From positions 2,485,977 through 2,549,976 of the forward strand of contig VZQC01011003.1 of the NCBI GenBank assembly GCA_009823505.1: DNA of 64,000 nt, written 5' to 3'. Source of the DNA: Rhizomys pruinosus. Lineage: Eukaryota; Chordata; Mammalia; Rodentia; Spalacidae. This document shows, piece after piece, positions 21,735-31,714 of this stretch; position 1 is the first letter of the stretch; each line of letters opens with the position of its first letter. A program made the position numbers and the translations under genes. Below the pieces are notes generated by a model. That model had not been told where the DNA came from. It saw nothing but the letters and a program-made list of their open reading frames with translations, and did no database searches.

Positions 21735-22914
21735 CCTGCCTTTACCTCCCCAACGCTAAAATCACAAACATACATCACCACATATACCTAAGGGAGATAA
21801 TTTTATCCACCCAAAATTTTCTAAAATGTTTTTGCAAGAGAGGATCTGCAGAGCCCAGCAGGTGCACAGATGAGACAGACGGATTAGGAGTCGTAAGTAC
21901 TGAGATCGTTAACCCGTCATCGGGTTATGCAGAGGGAGGCAGGGTGATGCACAGCTGAGGTTGGGGCCGTGTGGCCTGAGAAGATGAGGAGGCCCAGCAA
22001 GGATGAGATAGGGGGAATGTAATACCTGTGCAAAGCAAGGAACTTAAGGACGGAAAACTTGTATGATCCTTCTTTGCAGTGCATGTACAAAATCCCTGAG
22101 CAACCCTGCTTTAAGCAAACCAGTCAGAAGCCTATATATGCGTCAAGCTTTCTAGCCTTGATTTGTACCTTGAATGTGATATCACAAAAGCATTAGATTT
22201 ATTAAGGTTGCGTTGATGAGGCTCTTTTTTTCTTCTTCTACTGTTTTATTGTAGACTCCTTTGTTGCCACCAGTCACTTGATTCCTCAGTGTAACAGTGA
22301 TTCATAGCTCATCTTAATTCTGTTTATATATTTTATATCACCATCTCATCTCATATATTAGACAAATTATTTCATAAGATTTACTATTTATTTGTATTTC
22401 CTCTGTAGTACTTTATTTTGAAATCATGTCTCAAAGTTGGTTACTTCTGAGAAAAGTTCCTCTATGTGTCTAATTCCACTGTACATAAATTATCTGTACA
22501 GAAACTGCCCTTGTCATCGGGCTCTATTCTGAGTCAGTTTTCAGGAACTCTAGTCATTTTATAAACTGTTCAAAGAACTGGAGTATGAAGCCATGCTAGC
22601 TAGACTTGGGCATCTGTCTTATTTTAATTCTTTTGAATATGAGCTTATGGAGAACCAAAAATTATTTGGTTGGCCTTACTTTTTTGCTACAGTGACTTTT
22701 TGGTAGTTTGGTCCAAGAGACTGATCAAGTGTAAAGCGAATCCCTCACTCATTTATTTGACTTTTAGAATTAAACAGATGTGAGCATGTGGGTATGATAG
22801 ATCTTGTAGGGAAGCCGAACAGAAAGTTTTGCCTGGAGCATGTTTAAACCATCCAGCTTTGTATTGGTAGATAGAAAAGTCACTCGAATCACAAAGATTT
22901 CTCTTCATATTTTC
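21735..22914. other. Intronic sequence, no gene recognised
   Basis: Nearly 1.2 kb without a recognisable repeat or gene. Confidence 0.5.
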
Positions 22915-23048
22915 TGACATAGAGTCTCACTGCAAAGCTCTGGATGGCTGCAAACTTGCTCTCATCGAGACTGGCTTTGACCCTGTGATCCTCCTGCCTC
23001 AGTCTCCCCTGTGCTGGAATTTGATAGATATGCACCACTATGCCCAGT
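22915..23048 (-). mobile_element. Old B1-like relic, minus strand
   Basis: ACATAGAGTCTCACTGCAAAG, CCTCCTGCCTCAGTCTCCC and TGCACCACTATGCCCAG follow antisense B1/7SL order at low identity. Confidence 0.65.
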
Positions 23049-23514
23049 TTCACTGTTTAAAACTATTCTTAAAGCATTCTTCAAAAAGAGAGGCAACTTA
23101 ATTAAATAGCAAATATCATTGAAAACTTTCTTATGGAATGTATCAAAGGCAGTTGGGCTTAAGAAACAGTGAGCTGAGTGCAGGTCGATCATCATATCCC
23201 AGACAGTAAGAGGAGTTGGGAAGGTCATCAGATCCCAGACAACAGAGATTCCTGTCAACACTGCAGTTGCTATGTTTGGATGGGGAAGGAAGAAGGTCAT
23301 ATTTAGAGAAAATAACTTCAGAGTTCAGTGATTCGGAGATGGAGCCATTTGTAGTAATACAAAGATTTCCTCAATAGAGATAGATACAGAAAGGGTCTAA
23401 GAACATTGAGGTCGGAATGTTATGGCAGTCTTTCTAAAACTTGCCTGCTGCCTAGCATTGAGTAATATAGTACCATCAAGAAAAAACTCTGGGTATTTCT
23501 GTATGAGCTGCCAT
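23049..23514. other. Intronic sequence, no gene recognised
   Basis: No repeat recognised between the B1 relic and the telomere-like tract. Confidence 0.5.
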
Positions 23515-23593
23515 GTTAGGCCAGGGTTAGGTTTAGGGCTAGGGCTATGTGTAGGTCTATGACTAGGGTTATGTTTAGGTTTGGGGTTAGGCT
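23515..23593 (+). repeat. Degenerate telomere-like (TTAGGG) tract
   Basis: About 80 bp dense in GGGTTAGG, TTTAGGGCTAGGG and GGTTTGGGGTTAGG motifs, resembling a decayed interstitial TTAGGG array. Exact hexamers are few. Confidence 0.6.
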
Positions 23594-23946
23594 AGTGCCA
23601 GGTCAGGCACTTAATAAGGACCTGCTAAGGCAGGCAGCAGTATGAGATTGTGAAGAAGATGCCTAGAAGGATCTGCAAGGAGGGAAAGACATACACTAGA
23701 TGGATATCAAGGGCAGTTTGGGTCCCATGACAATGTTTCCTGAAAGGGATCCAAGGATGCTAGTCACATAGAATAATGCCATAGATGTTGGAGAAAGTGT
23801 GGAACATTAGGCTAAGCTAATGCAAATGGGTTCTTCACTACAAGCCCTTCAGAGCCTGTAGCAATGTACCAGCATGCCTTACATATCTCCAGAAGAGTAT
23901 GTATGACATTCCACAAACTCACATGACCACAAAACTGGTTGTTCTT
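23594..23946. other. Intronic sequence, no gene recognised
   Basis: Nothing recognisable. Confidence 0.5.
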
Positions 23947-24190
23947 CCAGGACTGGGGGAGAGGGGGAGATCTCTATTTGTAGAGTGCATTACACAAGGT
24001 CCTGAGTTCACTCCCATCACCATATAAAGTAGTATAGTGGCACATGTCTATAATCACAGCACTCGGGAGATGGAGGTGGGAAGATCAGAAGTTCAAGTCA
24101 TCCTCGGATATATAGCAAGTCTGAAAGTTTCATGCCAGCCTTGCATACCTGAGATAGACCCTGTCTCAGATAGAAGGAAAGAAAGATACA
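23947..24190 (+). mobile_element. B4-type SINE (ID-like head plus B1-like body)
   Basis: An ID-like segment (GTAGAGTGCATTACACAAGG, CTGAGTTCACTCCCATCACC) is joined to a B1-like body (AGTGGCACATGTCTATAATC ... AGACCCTGTCTCAGA). This is the known B4 arrangement and is distinct from the B2/B1 chimera. Confidence 0.75.
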
Positions 24191-25061
24191 GAAAAAGGGG
24201 GGGGGGTGAGGGAGAGGAGTGGGGAGATTTTCTCTTCTGGGGCTCATCATAGATATTTTGAAGTTTGTTGAATTAATGGATGGTTCACTAAATTAATGGG
24301 TCAATGAATGAATGAGATCTGGCAGGCAGCTAAGAAGCAGAGCACGAGGGTATCTAAATAGAGAGAAAGTATGTGTGGCAATTCTAATTAAAGGAATCAT
24401 TTGAGCCCAGAAGTACCTGCCTTTGGTATTTCTCTCTAATCCACTTGCCACCTCCTTTTCTGTCTCCTTCTACTGCCTCCTGGCCACCACAACATGGAGT
24501 CAAATCATCTATTTGAATGTATCCCCTTATAACTTAATATTCCTTCCTTTCCTTTACCAATTGCTCTGTTCTTGCAAACTCCCAAATGAACCACAGTAAT
24601 AATACAAATTTTTGAAGATGTGGGGATGATGGAATAAACCATGATGTTCTGAAACCTTGCATGTAGAGGGCCCTGGGTACTTAGTCTATATGTTTTTGAC
24701 AAATAAACATGCACAGCCTAGTTTCATCTTCCGATTAAATTGGCTGAGCCCACTCTCAACCTTATTTACTTTTTACTCCAATGACTAACAAAAAGAGATA
24801 AGGAAGCAAATGATGGTCCACAAGGTGTCATACTGAGCTTGCTGGAAACTGACATGTTAGATTAATGCTGCTTCTGAAAATGGAAAGCTAAGTCCACAAC
24901 TCCACCTCACAAGAATGTGGAGAGGGCATATCTGAGAAAAGTCTTCATAAGAAGCACAACATTGTAGAATTTATTCACGAAGAAAAGGATTTTGTTAAGA
25001 AACCTGCAAGATTTTGACTGTCTCTCTACAAAGTACCTATTATCAGAGATACTGCTCTTGG
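24191..25061. other. Intron upstream of the PLCE1 exon
   Basis: Begins with a G10 run at about 24197. No repeat or gene recognised up to the splice acceptor. Confidence 0.5.
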
Positions 25062-25093
25062 TATTAACAGTGATTTCTGTTGCTTTATTTCAG
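25062..25093 (+). promoter_or_regulatory. PLCE1: Branch point and 3' splice site
   Basis: TATTAAC at 25062-25068 fits a branch-point consensus with the branch A at 25067, 26 nt before the AG. A T-rich tract (TTCTGTTGCTTTATTTCAG) leads to AG at 25092-25093. Confidence 0.8.
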
Positions 25094-25410
25094 AACGCCA
25101 ACCAGGAACCTCTATGGCCAATTCCAACGTTCTCCCTTCAAGTTCCACTGGGATCAGCAAGGAACTGATCGATCTCCAGCCCCTCATCCAGTTCCCCGAG
25201 GAAGTCGCCAGCATCCTGACGGAGCAGGAGCAGAGTATTTACCACAGGGTCCTGCCTGTGGACTACCTTTGTTTCCTAACCCGGGACTTGGGCTCCCCTG
25301 AATGCCAGAGGTCCCTGCCCTGCCTCAAAGCATCCATCTCAGCATCGATTTTCACCTCTCAGAATGAAGAGCACAATGCTCTTGAAGACCTCGTGATGAG
25401 ATTTAATGAG
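25094..25410 (+). CDS. PLCE1: PLCE1 internal coding exon: start of RasGEF domain
   Basis: Internal exon of phospholipase C epsilon-1, a multidomain PLC that hydrolyses PIP2 and also has an N-terminal CDC25-type RasGEF domain acting on Ras-family GTPases (Rap1). The first two bases complete a split codon (upstream intron phase 1). There are then 105 complete codons with no stop, and the exon ends exactly on a codon (phase 0). The first ~22 residues are a Ser-rich linker ([10 protein letters not shown]). The RasGEF fold starts near FPEEV (residues 33-37), with the helix [17 protein letters not shown] at 43-59 and [14 protein letters not shown] at the end. The last residues are the beginning of the family's FNxVxxWV motif, which would be completed by the next exon. 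Recognition rests on recall of mammalian PLCE1, which is close to identical here. The frame is open both before the exon's first Met and after the donor, so the splice sites, not the ATG at 25114, define it. I recognise no other PLCE1 exon in the window. Confidence 0.88.
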
Positions 25411-25419
25411 GTAAGGAAG
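25411..25419 (+). promoter_or_regulatory. PLCE1: 5' splice site
   Basis: GAG|GTAAGGAAG is a strong donor. Reading through it gives a stop after 10 codons (TGA at 25441-25443). Confidence 0.85.
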
Positions 25420-25699
25420 CAGTCTGGATGTTTCTGTATTTGAGCCGCCATATATGGTTTTTATGCATATTTTTTTGTGTGAGGTTTATCTGTCCTTGAG
25501 AGCTCCTCTGCTGTGGCCTGGCTATGTCTCTCTTCCCAAGCAATGCGATTGACTCCATCCTGTCTTTTTCCTTCTCACTGCACCCTTCCTACCTGCAGGT
25601 CTGATTGTCTATATTCCCTGTCTTTGCTGAATCCACCATCTTTCAATCCCTAGACCCCTCCACTTATTTCCAGCAGTGTTTTAGAGTTTGGTTATTGTT

Positions 25700-25848
25700 G
25701 TTGTCTGGTCTTTTTTAAGACAGGTCCCTGTAGCCACAGTTGGCCTGAACTTGCTATGTAGACCAGACTGGGGCCTTGATGTCATGGAGATATGCCTGCC
25801 TTTGCCTTCCACATGCTGGGATTAAAGGCAGGCACCACAATACCCAGC
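25700..25848 (-). mobile_element. B1 SINE, minus strand, start of a B1 cluster
   Basis: Diverged antisense B1 ending CACCACAATACCCAGCTC. It is the first of three consecutive antisense B1 bodies. Confidence 0.85.
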
Positions 25849-26130
25849 TCTAACAGTGTTTTGTTTTGTTTTGTTGTTTTTTTGTTTGTTTGTTTTGGTG
25901 TTTTTGAGAAAGGGCCTCCCTGTAGCCCCAGCTGGCCTGGAACTCACTATGTTGACTAGGCCAGCCTCAAACTCAGAGATATGCCTGCCTTTGCCTTCCA
26001 CATGCTGGGATTAAAGGCAGGCACCACAATACCCAGCTCTAACAGTGTTTTGTTTTGTTTTGTTGTTTTTTTGTTTGTTTGTTTTGGTGTTTTTGAGAAA
26101 GGGCCTCCCTGTAGCCCCAGCTGGCCTGGA
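25787..26130. repeat. 189-bp direct tandem duplication within antisense B1s
   Basis: Bases about 25787-25941 recur at 25976-26130 with no difference that I can see, an offset of exactly 189. The repeated block carries the B1 end, CTAACAGTG and the (TTTTG)n/(TTTG)n stretch. The near-perfect identity contrasts with the age of the B1 inside it. Confidence 0.92.
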
Positions 26131-26687
26131 GCTCACTCTGTAGACCAGGCTGGCCTTGAATTCACAGAGATCCACCTGCCTGTGCCTCCTGAGTGCTGGG
26201 ATTAAAGACGTGTGCCACAGGGGCTGGAGAGATAGCCTAGCGGTTGAGAGTACCGACTGCTCTTGCAGAGGACCCGGGTTCGATCCCCAGCACCCACATG
26301 GCGGCTAAGAACCGTCTGTAACTCCAATTCCAGAAGAACTCCAGTTCCAGGGGAATCCGAGACCCTCTTCTGACCTCTGTGGCATTGCACGACAAGGGTA
26401 CACAAACCTACATGCAGACAGTACATTCATACACATAAAAAATAAAAAAAGCGAGAAACAAATGAGAAAAAGCTAAAGGACCACAACAGTGTAGATACAT
26501 CTACATATAAACACATATCCATATATGCATACATACCTGCATGGATATGTGTAGCTANTGTGCCACCATGCCCGGCTTAAAGACGGTTCTTAGCCACCAT
26601 GTGGGTACTGGGAATCGAACCTCGGTACTCTGCTACAGCAGTTGGTGCTCTTAACCACTGAGCCATCTCTCCAGCCCCCTAACAGTG
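26039..26687 (-). mobile_element. Chimeric B2-head/B1 SINE, minus strand, split by a B2
   Basis: Read on the minus strand, a B2 head (26678 to about 26580) ends at TCTTTAA and continues with B1 (GCCGGGCATGGTGGCAC). It is interrupted by a + strand B2 with an N at 26558, and the B1 resumes from 26218 down to a T-rich tail near 26048. CTAACAGTG at 26039-26047 and 26679-26687 is the enclosing TSD. Confidence 0.82.
26211..26566 (+). mobile_element. B2 SINE nested in the chimeric element, with an N
   Basis: Complete B2 from 26219 to an AAAAATAAAAAAAG tail at about 26450. TGTGCCAC at 26211-26218 and 26559-26566 is its TSD. About 100 bp of extra TACATA-rich sequence and one N (26558) separate the tail from the right TSD, so this stretch may be incompletely assembled. 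Confidence 0.85.
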
Positions 26688-26767
26688 CTTTTAAGACCTA
26701 ATCTCAACGGCTTTGACAGCAGGACCTCTGGCCACATCTGTCTAGCTCCCTCCCCTCTCACCATCAG

Positions 26768-26931
26768 TCCTCCTCAGCAGAAACAACACACCTGGGATCC
26801 AAATACGGAGTCAGTCACTGAAGGGTGTGAATCACCCTCCTCCTCTCTCTGGATCCCTTCAACATCCTCAGCCCAGGAAACCAACCCAAAGCCTCGAGAC
26901 CAAGCCAGTAGCCAGTTCCACAGTAGAACAG
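26768..26931 (+). other. Candidate cryptic or poison exon in PLCE1 intron
   Basis: A pyrimidine tract (CTAGCTCCCTCCCCTCTCACC) ends in CAG at 26765-26767, and ACAG|GTAAGACTG gives a consensus donor at 26932. The 164-bp interval is not a multiple of 3. Spliced to the upstream phase-0 exon it would run into TGA at 26819-26821 after 17 codons. One other frame stays open across it. Its sequence matches no domain I know. Chance occurrence is quite possible. Confidence 0.25.
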
Positions 26932-26939
26932 GTAAGACT

Positions 26940-27532
26940 GGAGTCTGAGAACAGAGAACAGAGCTTCCAAATGGCATCTAGAGACCCAACCGGAGGGAAA
27001 TAGCCAAGGGCTGGCATTTCTGTGGCCTAAGCAAAGAGGAGAGACAGGAAGGAGATGCAGGTCTACATGAATGCTGGGGTCAGGCTTGCTGTGTTCTTGA
27101 GCTTAAAGGGCCCTTTCTGGCTTTCCATAATGTACTCCCTACCCAGAGTTTTCTCCTGTTTTAGTTTTTATTTCTTTTGCCCTAATTATTGAGTTACATA
27201 CTTTACTCTGGGTATTTCTAGTTGTTGGTTGGTTGGTTGAATTCCACAGATAGAGCAGTTTCCAATTTGGGTCATTAGTAGCCTCTGTCCAATGCCAAGA
27301 CGAGCCTTTCATTGTGGGTTGTGTATGTCTCTTGTTGAGGAAGGGTCAGCCAGTCTTTATTGCTTAAGCCCTTTCTAACTTCTTGCTGTACCCTGCTGCC
27401 TCCCATAGTTTGTCAGTGATGACCCTGGAAGTGAAAGCGAATGTCAGTGACCAGAATGAGGCCCAGTAGAGAAAATTACAGGCTGAGCCCAAGTGGCTCT
27501 TGTGATCTGACATGCTCCAAATACCATTTCTA
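26940..27532. other. Intronic sequence, no gene recognised
   Basis: Contains a short (GGTT)n at about 27222; otherwise nothing recognisable. Confidence 0.5.
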
Positions 27533-27634
27533 GGTGTGGTGGCACACACCTTTACTTCCAGCAGTCCGGAGGCAGAGGTAGATAGACAGATCTCTGTGAG
27601 ATCGTAGCCAACCTGGTCTACATAGTGAGTTCCA
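27533..27634 (+). mobile_element. Partial B1 SINE
   Basis: B1 5' two-thirds (TAGGTGTGGTGGCACACACC to CATAGTGAGTTCCAG); the A tail is missing. Confidence 0.88.
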
Positions 27635-27704
27635 GTCCAAATATCATTCTTCAGGGACAGGTCTCTTCTTCACAGGACTGGTGCAACATGCCGACTATAT
27701 CACA

Positions 27705-27890
27705 TGTGACACTGTTAGCTCTTTACAGCAACCTTAGGGACAGTTATTGTCATGGACCCCGTCCTTCCAGTGGGGAAAATGAAGTACAAGGGACAAGTCA
27801 CTGGCTCAGGGCTGTACAAGGGATTCGAGGCTGTTGTGAGATCCACATTTGTGTATTTTGGCTCCCGATCCAGGGCTTTGAACCTCTGCA
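27705..27890 (-). mobile_element. MIR relic, minus strand
   Basis: TTACAGCAACCTTAGGGACAG, CCAGTGGGGAAAATGAAGTAC, GACAAGTCACTGGCTCAGGG follow antisense MIR order. Confidence 0.65.
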
Positions 27891-27899
27891 GGGTCCTGA

Positions 27900-28700
27900 C
27901 CCTCACCTGCACTGGGGGTGATGTCTGTTAGAGCTGTAGAGTCCTGGTCCCAAACATGAGGCAGCATGACTGGGAGTCTACAGGAGAACTTGCAAACCAC
28001 TCTGCCCCTGACTTGTGTTTTTTCTAAATAAATCTCCTGATGGTCTTGATTTTTCTTACTGATAAAAATGGATGGGAAAGTGAAAATTCCCATAATGATT
28101 TTATGGATTCTGCTGTTTCATGACTTATTTTAAATTTCTAGATCTACTCACGCTCACATCTTTAAGACCCTATTCTTGACTTTGGTTAAAAAAAAAATTA
28201 GACCTGAATTTACAAGTGAATTGCCAGAACTTTTAAAATCTAATTTTAAATCAAATTTGGACTTCTTCCATTCAGCACAATGGCCTTGGGAATCAAAGAT
28301 GAATCAGTGATCCACCGATGCAGAGCTAGAGATGGTGTGACCCGCAGCTGGGTCGAGGCATGCTCTGGGCTATCTCTGAAAATAGTTTAGCTAAGCAACT
28401 TCAGAACATAAATAAGATTTCTGGGAAAACACTTAAACTACTTAAGAGAACAGACTATTTTCAAGTATTCTCAAGCATCTGTTTTCATACGAATTATGGG
28501 CATGCTGATTAAAAACCAGTCTATGTAGTCACCACAGGCAGATTCCAAGGAGTTTCCACCAAGCAGCCTGGGGATAGCTCAGTTCTGATCACTTACTATA
28601 AGATGGAAAAACTGTGTTACATCAAAGGGAATGATTTCATTCAGATCTCCCCCGTTTACGATGGTCTTCCTTCCAAATTAGCATGGCTTTCCACACAGAA
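27900..28700. other. Intronic sequence, no gene recognised
   Basis: No repeat or gene recognised; it ends at a G10 run near 28714. Confidence 0.5.
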
Positions 28701-28707
28701 AGGAAAG

Positions 28708-28917
28708 GACACTGGGGGGGGGGGCCAAGAGACAGGTGGATCCTTGAGCTTAGTGGCCTGCCAGCTTTGCTGAGTTGGTGAGTTCAATGAGAGACCCTGC
28801 CTCAAAACATAAGGTGGAGAATGATTGAAGAAGACACCTAACATCAACCTCTGGTGTCTTCCTGCATGTACACACAAAACACATATACACACACGTGAAC
28901 ATGTGCATGCATGACAC
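28708..28917 (+). mobile_element. RSINE/B4-like SINE
   Basis: GAGTTCAATGAGAGACCCTGCC, AAGGTGGAGAATGATTGAAG and CATCAACCTCTGGTGTCTTCC, followed by a CA-rich end, match the RSINE1/B4-type 3' half. Confidence 0.6.
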
Positions 28918-29002
28918 AAGAAGAAGAAGAAGAAGAAGAAGAAGAAGAAGAAGAAGAAGAAGAAGAAGAAGAAGAAGGAGGAGGAGGAGGAGGAGGAGGA
29001 GG
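28918..29002. repeat. (GAA)n(GGA)n microsatellite
   Basis: About 19 GAA triplets pass into about 8 GGA triplets. In the second copy of this locus the corresponding place is taken by the A-rich block at 30017-30724. Confidence 0.96.
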
Positions 29003-29091
29003 GAGGAAAAGTAAGGAAAAGAAAGGAGAAGAAGATCCACTGTGTTTAGTAGATACTCTGGAATGGACATTTCTGCATTTTCGTGTGTGTA

Positions 29092-29243
29092 TATTTTTGA
29101 GACAGGATCTCCCTGTAGTCCCTGCTGGCCTGGAACTCACTTTGTAGACCGGGCTGGCCTTGAACTCACAGAGATCCGCCTGCCTCTGCCTCCCAAGTGC
29201 TGGGAGTGCTGGGATTAAAGGCATGCACCACCATGCCTGGCTC
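29092..29243 (-). mobile_element. B1 SINE, minus strand (copy 1)
   Basis: Complete antisense B1 with an extra GTGCTGGGA direct repeat near 29200. The corresponding disturbed B1 in copy 2 is at about 30812-30960. Confidence 0.92.
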
Positions 29244-29401
29244 ATTTCCATATTTTTAAAAAACGCTATTTAATGATTTTACAATTGTTGTTACCCCTGT
29301 CTCATTGATGAAGAAAGTGAAGCTTAGACAGAAAATAAAGATAGGGTTAGATTTTGACTAGAAAGTAAAATATACCTGTGTCCATAACTCATATAAACAC
29401 T

Positions 29402-29798
29402 TGTGCTGGATAGCTTTAGTGTCAACTTGACACACCTGGGTGTGTCAATTTGGGGGAATTGGCTCCATTGGATTGGCCTGTGGCCACATCTGTGGAGTAT
29501 TGTCTTGTTGGTCGAGCAGTGTGGGAGGGCCCAGCCCACAATGAGTGGTGCCACCCTGGGCAGGTTGTTGTGTACGGTATAAGAAGGCAGGCTGGGCATG
29601 AGCTGGGGGAGCAAGCCAGTGAACAGTACTCCTCCATGGCCTGTGCTTCAGCTCCTGCCTCCAGATTCCTACCCAGAGTTCCTGCCTTGGGCTCCCTGAG
29701 TGATGAACTGTGACCCAGGAGATGTGAGTTGAATAAACCCTTTCCTCCCCAAGTTGGTGTCAGTGTTTTGTCACAGCAATGGAAGACAAACTAGAACA
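29402..29798 (+). mobile_element. MaLR-type LTR (copy 1)
   Basis: Starts TGTGCTGGATAGC and ends CTAGAACA, with a TATAAGAAGG promoter motif at about 29578 and AATAAA near 29732. It is followed by TTGGTACCAACAG, the tRNA-Leu-type primer site usual in ERVL/MaLR elements. Confidence 0.85.
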
Positions 29799-30009
29799 TA
29801 AATTGGTACCAACAGAATGGGCTATTGCTGTGACAGCCCTGACCTTGGTGTTTTGGGGAAGGATGTGGAGGCGTTTGGAACTTTGGGCTGGGAAGATCAT
29901 TGAATGCCTAAAGATTGTTGCTGTGGAGCTTGGAGCAGTTTTGCTGAAGGAGTTGTAGAAGATGGAGGCCTGGCTTGTGAAGTTTCTAGTTTCAAAGGAG
30001 AGCAGAGAT

Positions 30010-30608
30010 NGAGGACAAAAAGAAAAAAAAAAAAAGAACAAAAAACAAAAAAAAAAAACAAAAAAAAAAACTTCCAAACAAAAAAAAAAAAAAAAAACAA
30101 AAAAAAAAAAAAAGAAAAAAAAAAAAAAAAAAAACATCAAAGAAATATAAAATAACTAAAAAAAAACAAAAAAATATAATAAAATCAAAAAACAATATAA
30201 AAAAAATCAAAATAAAAAAAAAAAAAAAAAATAAAAAAACAAAAAAACATAAATAAAAAAAAAAAAACAAAAATAGAAAAAGAAGAAACAAAAAAAAAAA
30301 AAATAAGAAAAAAAAAAAAAATAAAAAAAAAACAAAAAAAAAAAAACAAAACTAAAACAAAAAAATAATACAAAAAATAAAACAAAAAAAAGAAAAAAAA
30401 AAAAACCAAAAAAAAAACAAAAAAAAAAAAAAACAAAAAAAAAAAAACAAAAAAATAATAAAATAATAAAAATAATAAAAAAAAAAAATTAAAAAAAAAA
30501 AACAAAAAAACAAAAAAAAAATATAAAAATAATAAAATAACACTAAAAAAAAAAAAAAAGAAAAAAAAAACAAAAATAAAAAACAATAAAAAAAATAAAT
30601 AAAAATAA

Positions 30609-30650
<42 letters not shown>

Positions 30651-30675
30651 AGACAAACAAGAAAAAAAAAAAAAT

Positions 30676-30706
<31 letters not shown>

Positions 30707-30724
30707 AAACAAAATTTAAAAAAA
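30010..30724. other. N followed by ~700 bp of A-rich low-complexity sequence
   Basis: After the N at 30010 comes an almost pure A stretch broken by irregular C, T and rare G. It has no repeat unit and no match to an A tail or satellite. It ends straight into AAGTAAGGAAAAG, the flank that follows the GAA/GGA microsatellite in copy 1. I read it as low-quality gap filling in place of a purine microsatellite. Confidence 0.75.
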
Positions 30725-31714
30725 GTAAGGAAAAGATAAGGAGAAGAAGATCCACTGTGTTTAGTAGATACTCTGGAATGGACATTTTCTGCATTTCGTG
30801 TGTGTATATTTTTGGGACAGGATCTCCCTGTAGTCCCTGCTGGCCTGGACTTCACTTTTGTAGTACCGGGCTGGCCTTGAACTCACAGAGATCCGCCTGC
30901 CTCTTGCTCCCAAGTGCTGGTAGTGCTGGGAATTAAAGCTGCTACCACCATGCCTGGCTCATTCCATATTTTTAAAAAACGCTATTTAATGATTTTACAA
31001 TTGTTGTTACCCCTGTCTCATTGATGAAGAAAGTGAAGCTTAGACAGAAAATAAAGATAGGGTTAGATTTTGACTAGAAAGTAAAATATACCTGTGTCCA
31101 TAACTCATATAAACACTTGTGCTGGATAGCTTTAGTGTCAACTTGACACACCTGGGTGTGTCAATTTGGGGAATTGGCTCCATTGGATTGGCCTGTGGCC
31201 ACATCTGTGGAGATTGTCTTGTTGGTCGAGCAGTGTGGGAGGGCCCAGCCCACAATGAGTGGTGCACCCTGGGCAAGTTGTTGTGTACGGTATAAGAAGG
31301 CAGGTGGGCATGAGCTGGGGGAGCAAGCCAGTGAACAGTACTCCTCCATGGCCTGTGCTTCAGCTTCCTGCCTCCAGGTTCCTACCCAGAGTTCCTGCCT
31401 TGGGCTCCCTGAGTGATGAACTGTGACCCAGGAGATGTGAGTTGAATAAACCTTTCCTCCCCAAGTTGTGTCAGGTGTTTTGTCACAGCAATGGAAACAA
31501 ACTAGAACATAAATTGGTACCAAACAGTGGCTATTGCTGTGACAGCCCTGACCTTGGTGTTTTGGGGAAGGATGTGGAGGCGTTTGGAACTTGGGCTGGG
31601 AAGATCATTGAATGCCTAAAGATTGTTGCTGTAGCTTGGACAGTTTTTGCTGAAGGAGTTTTAGAAGATGGAGGCCTGGCTTGTGAAGTTTTAGTTTCAA
31701 AGGAGAGCAGAGAT
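30725..31714. repeat. Second copy of the ~1-kb duplicated segment, indel-rich
   Basis: Colinear with 29011-30009 but with many single-base losses and gains, often in homopolymers (for example TTTGGGGAATTGG against TTTGGGGGAATTGG). This error style is typical of uncorrected long reads. This copy continues without a break into the rest of the MaLR element. Confidence 0.9.

Larger units (their letters stand above)
29011..30009. repeat. First copy of a ~1-kb duplicated segment (likely the same locus assembled twice)
   Basis: From GTAAGGAAAAG at 29011 to CAGAGAT at 30009 the sequence recurs at 30725-31714. It contains an antisense B1 (29092-29243), a MIR scrap (29268-29395), a MaLR LTR (29402-29798) and the first ~210 bp of MaLR internal sequence. 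It then stops at an N. Confidence 0.93.

Noticed and set aside
25080..25301. Overlapping 73-codon frame through the PLCE1 exon
   Set aside because: It begins upstream of the acceptor AG, crosses it, and has no conserved domain. The RasGEF frame is the real one.
28750..29251. Poly-Leu, poly-Ser and poly-Glu frames over the GAA/GGA microsatellite
   Set aside because: Simple-sequence translation only.
30152..30855. Minus-strand open frames of 99-175 codons made of Phe/Leu/Tyr
   Set aside because: Translation of the A-rich block read as T; no protein.
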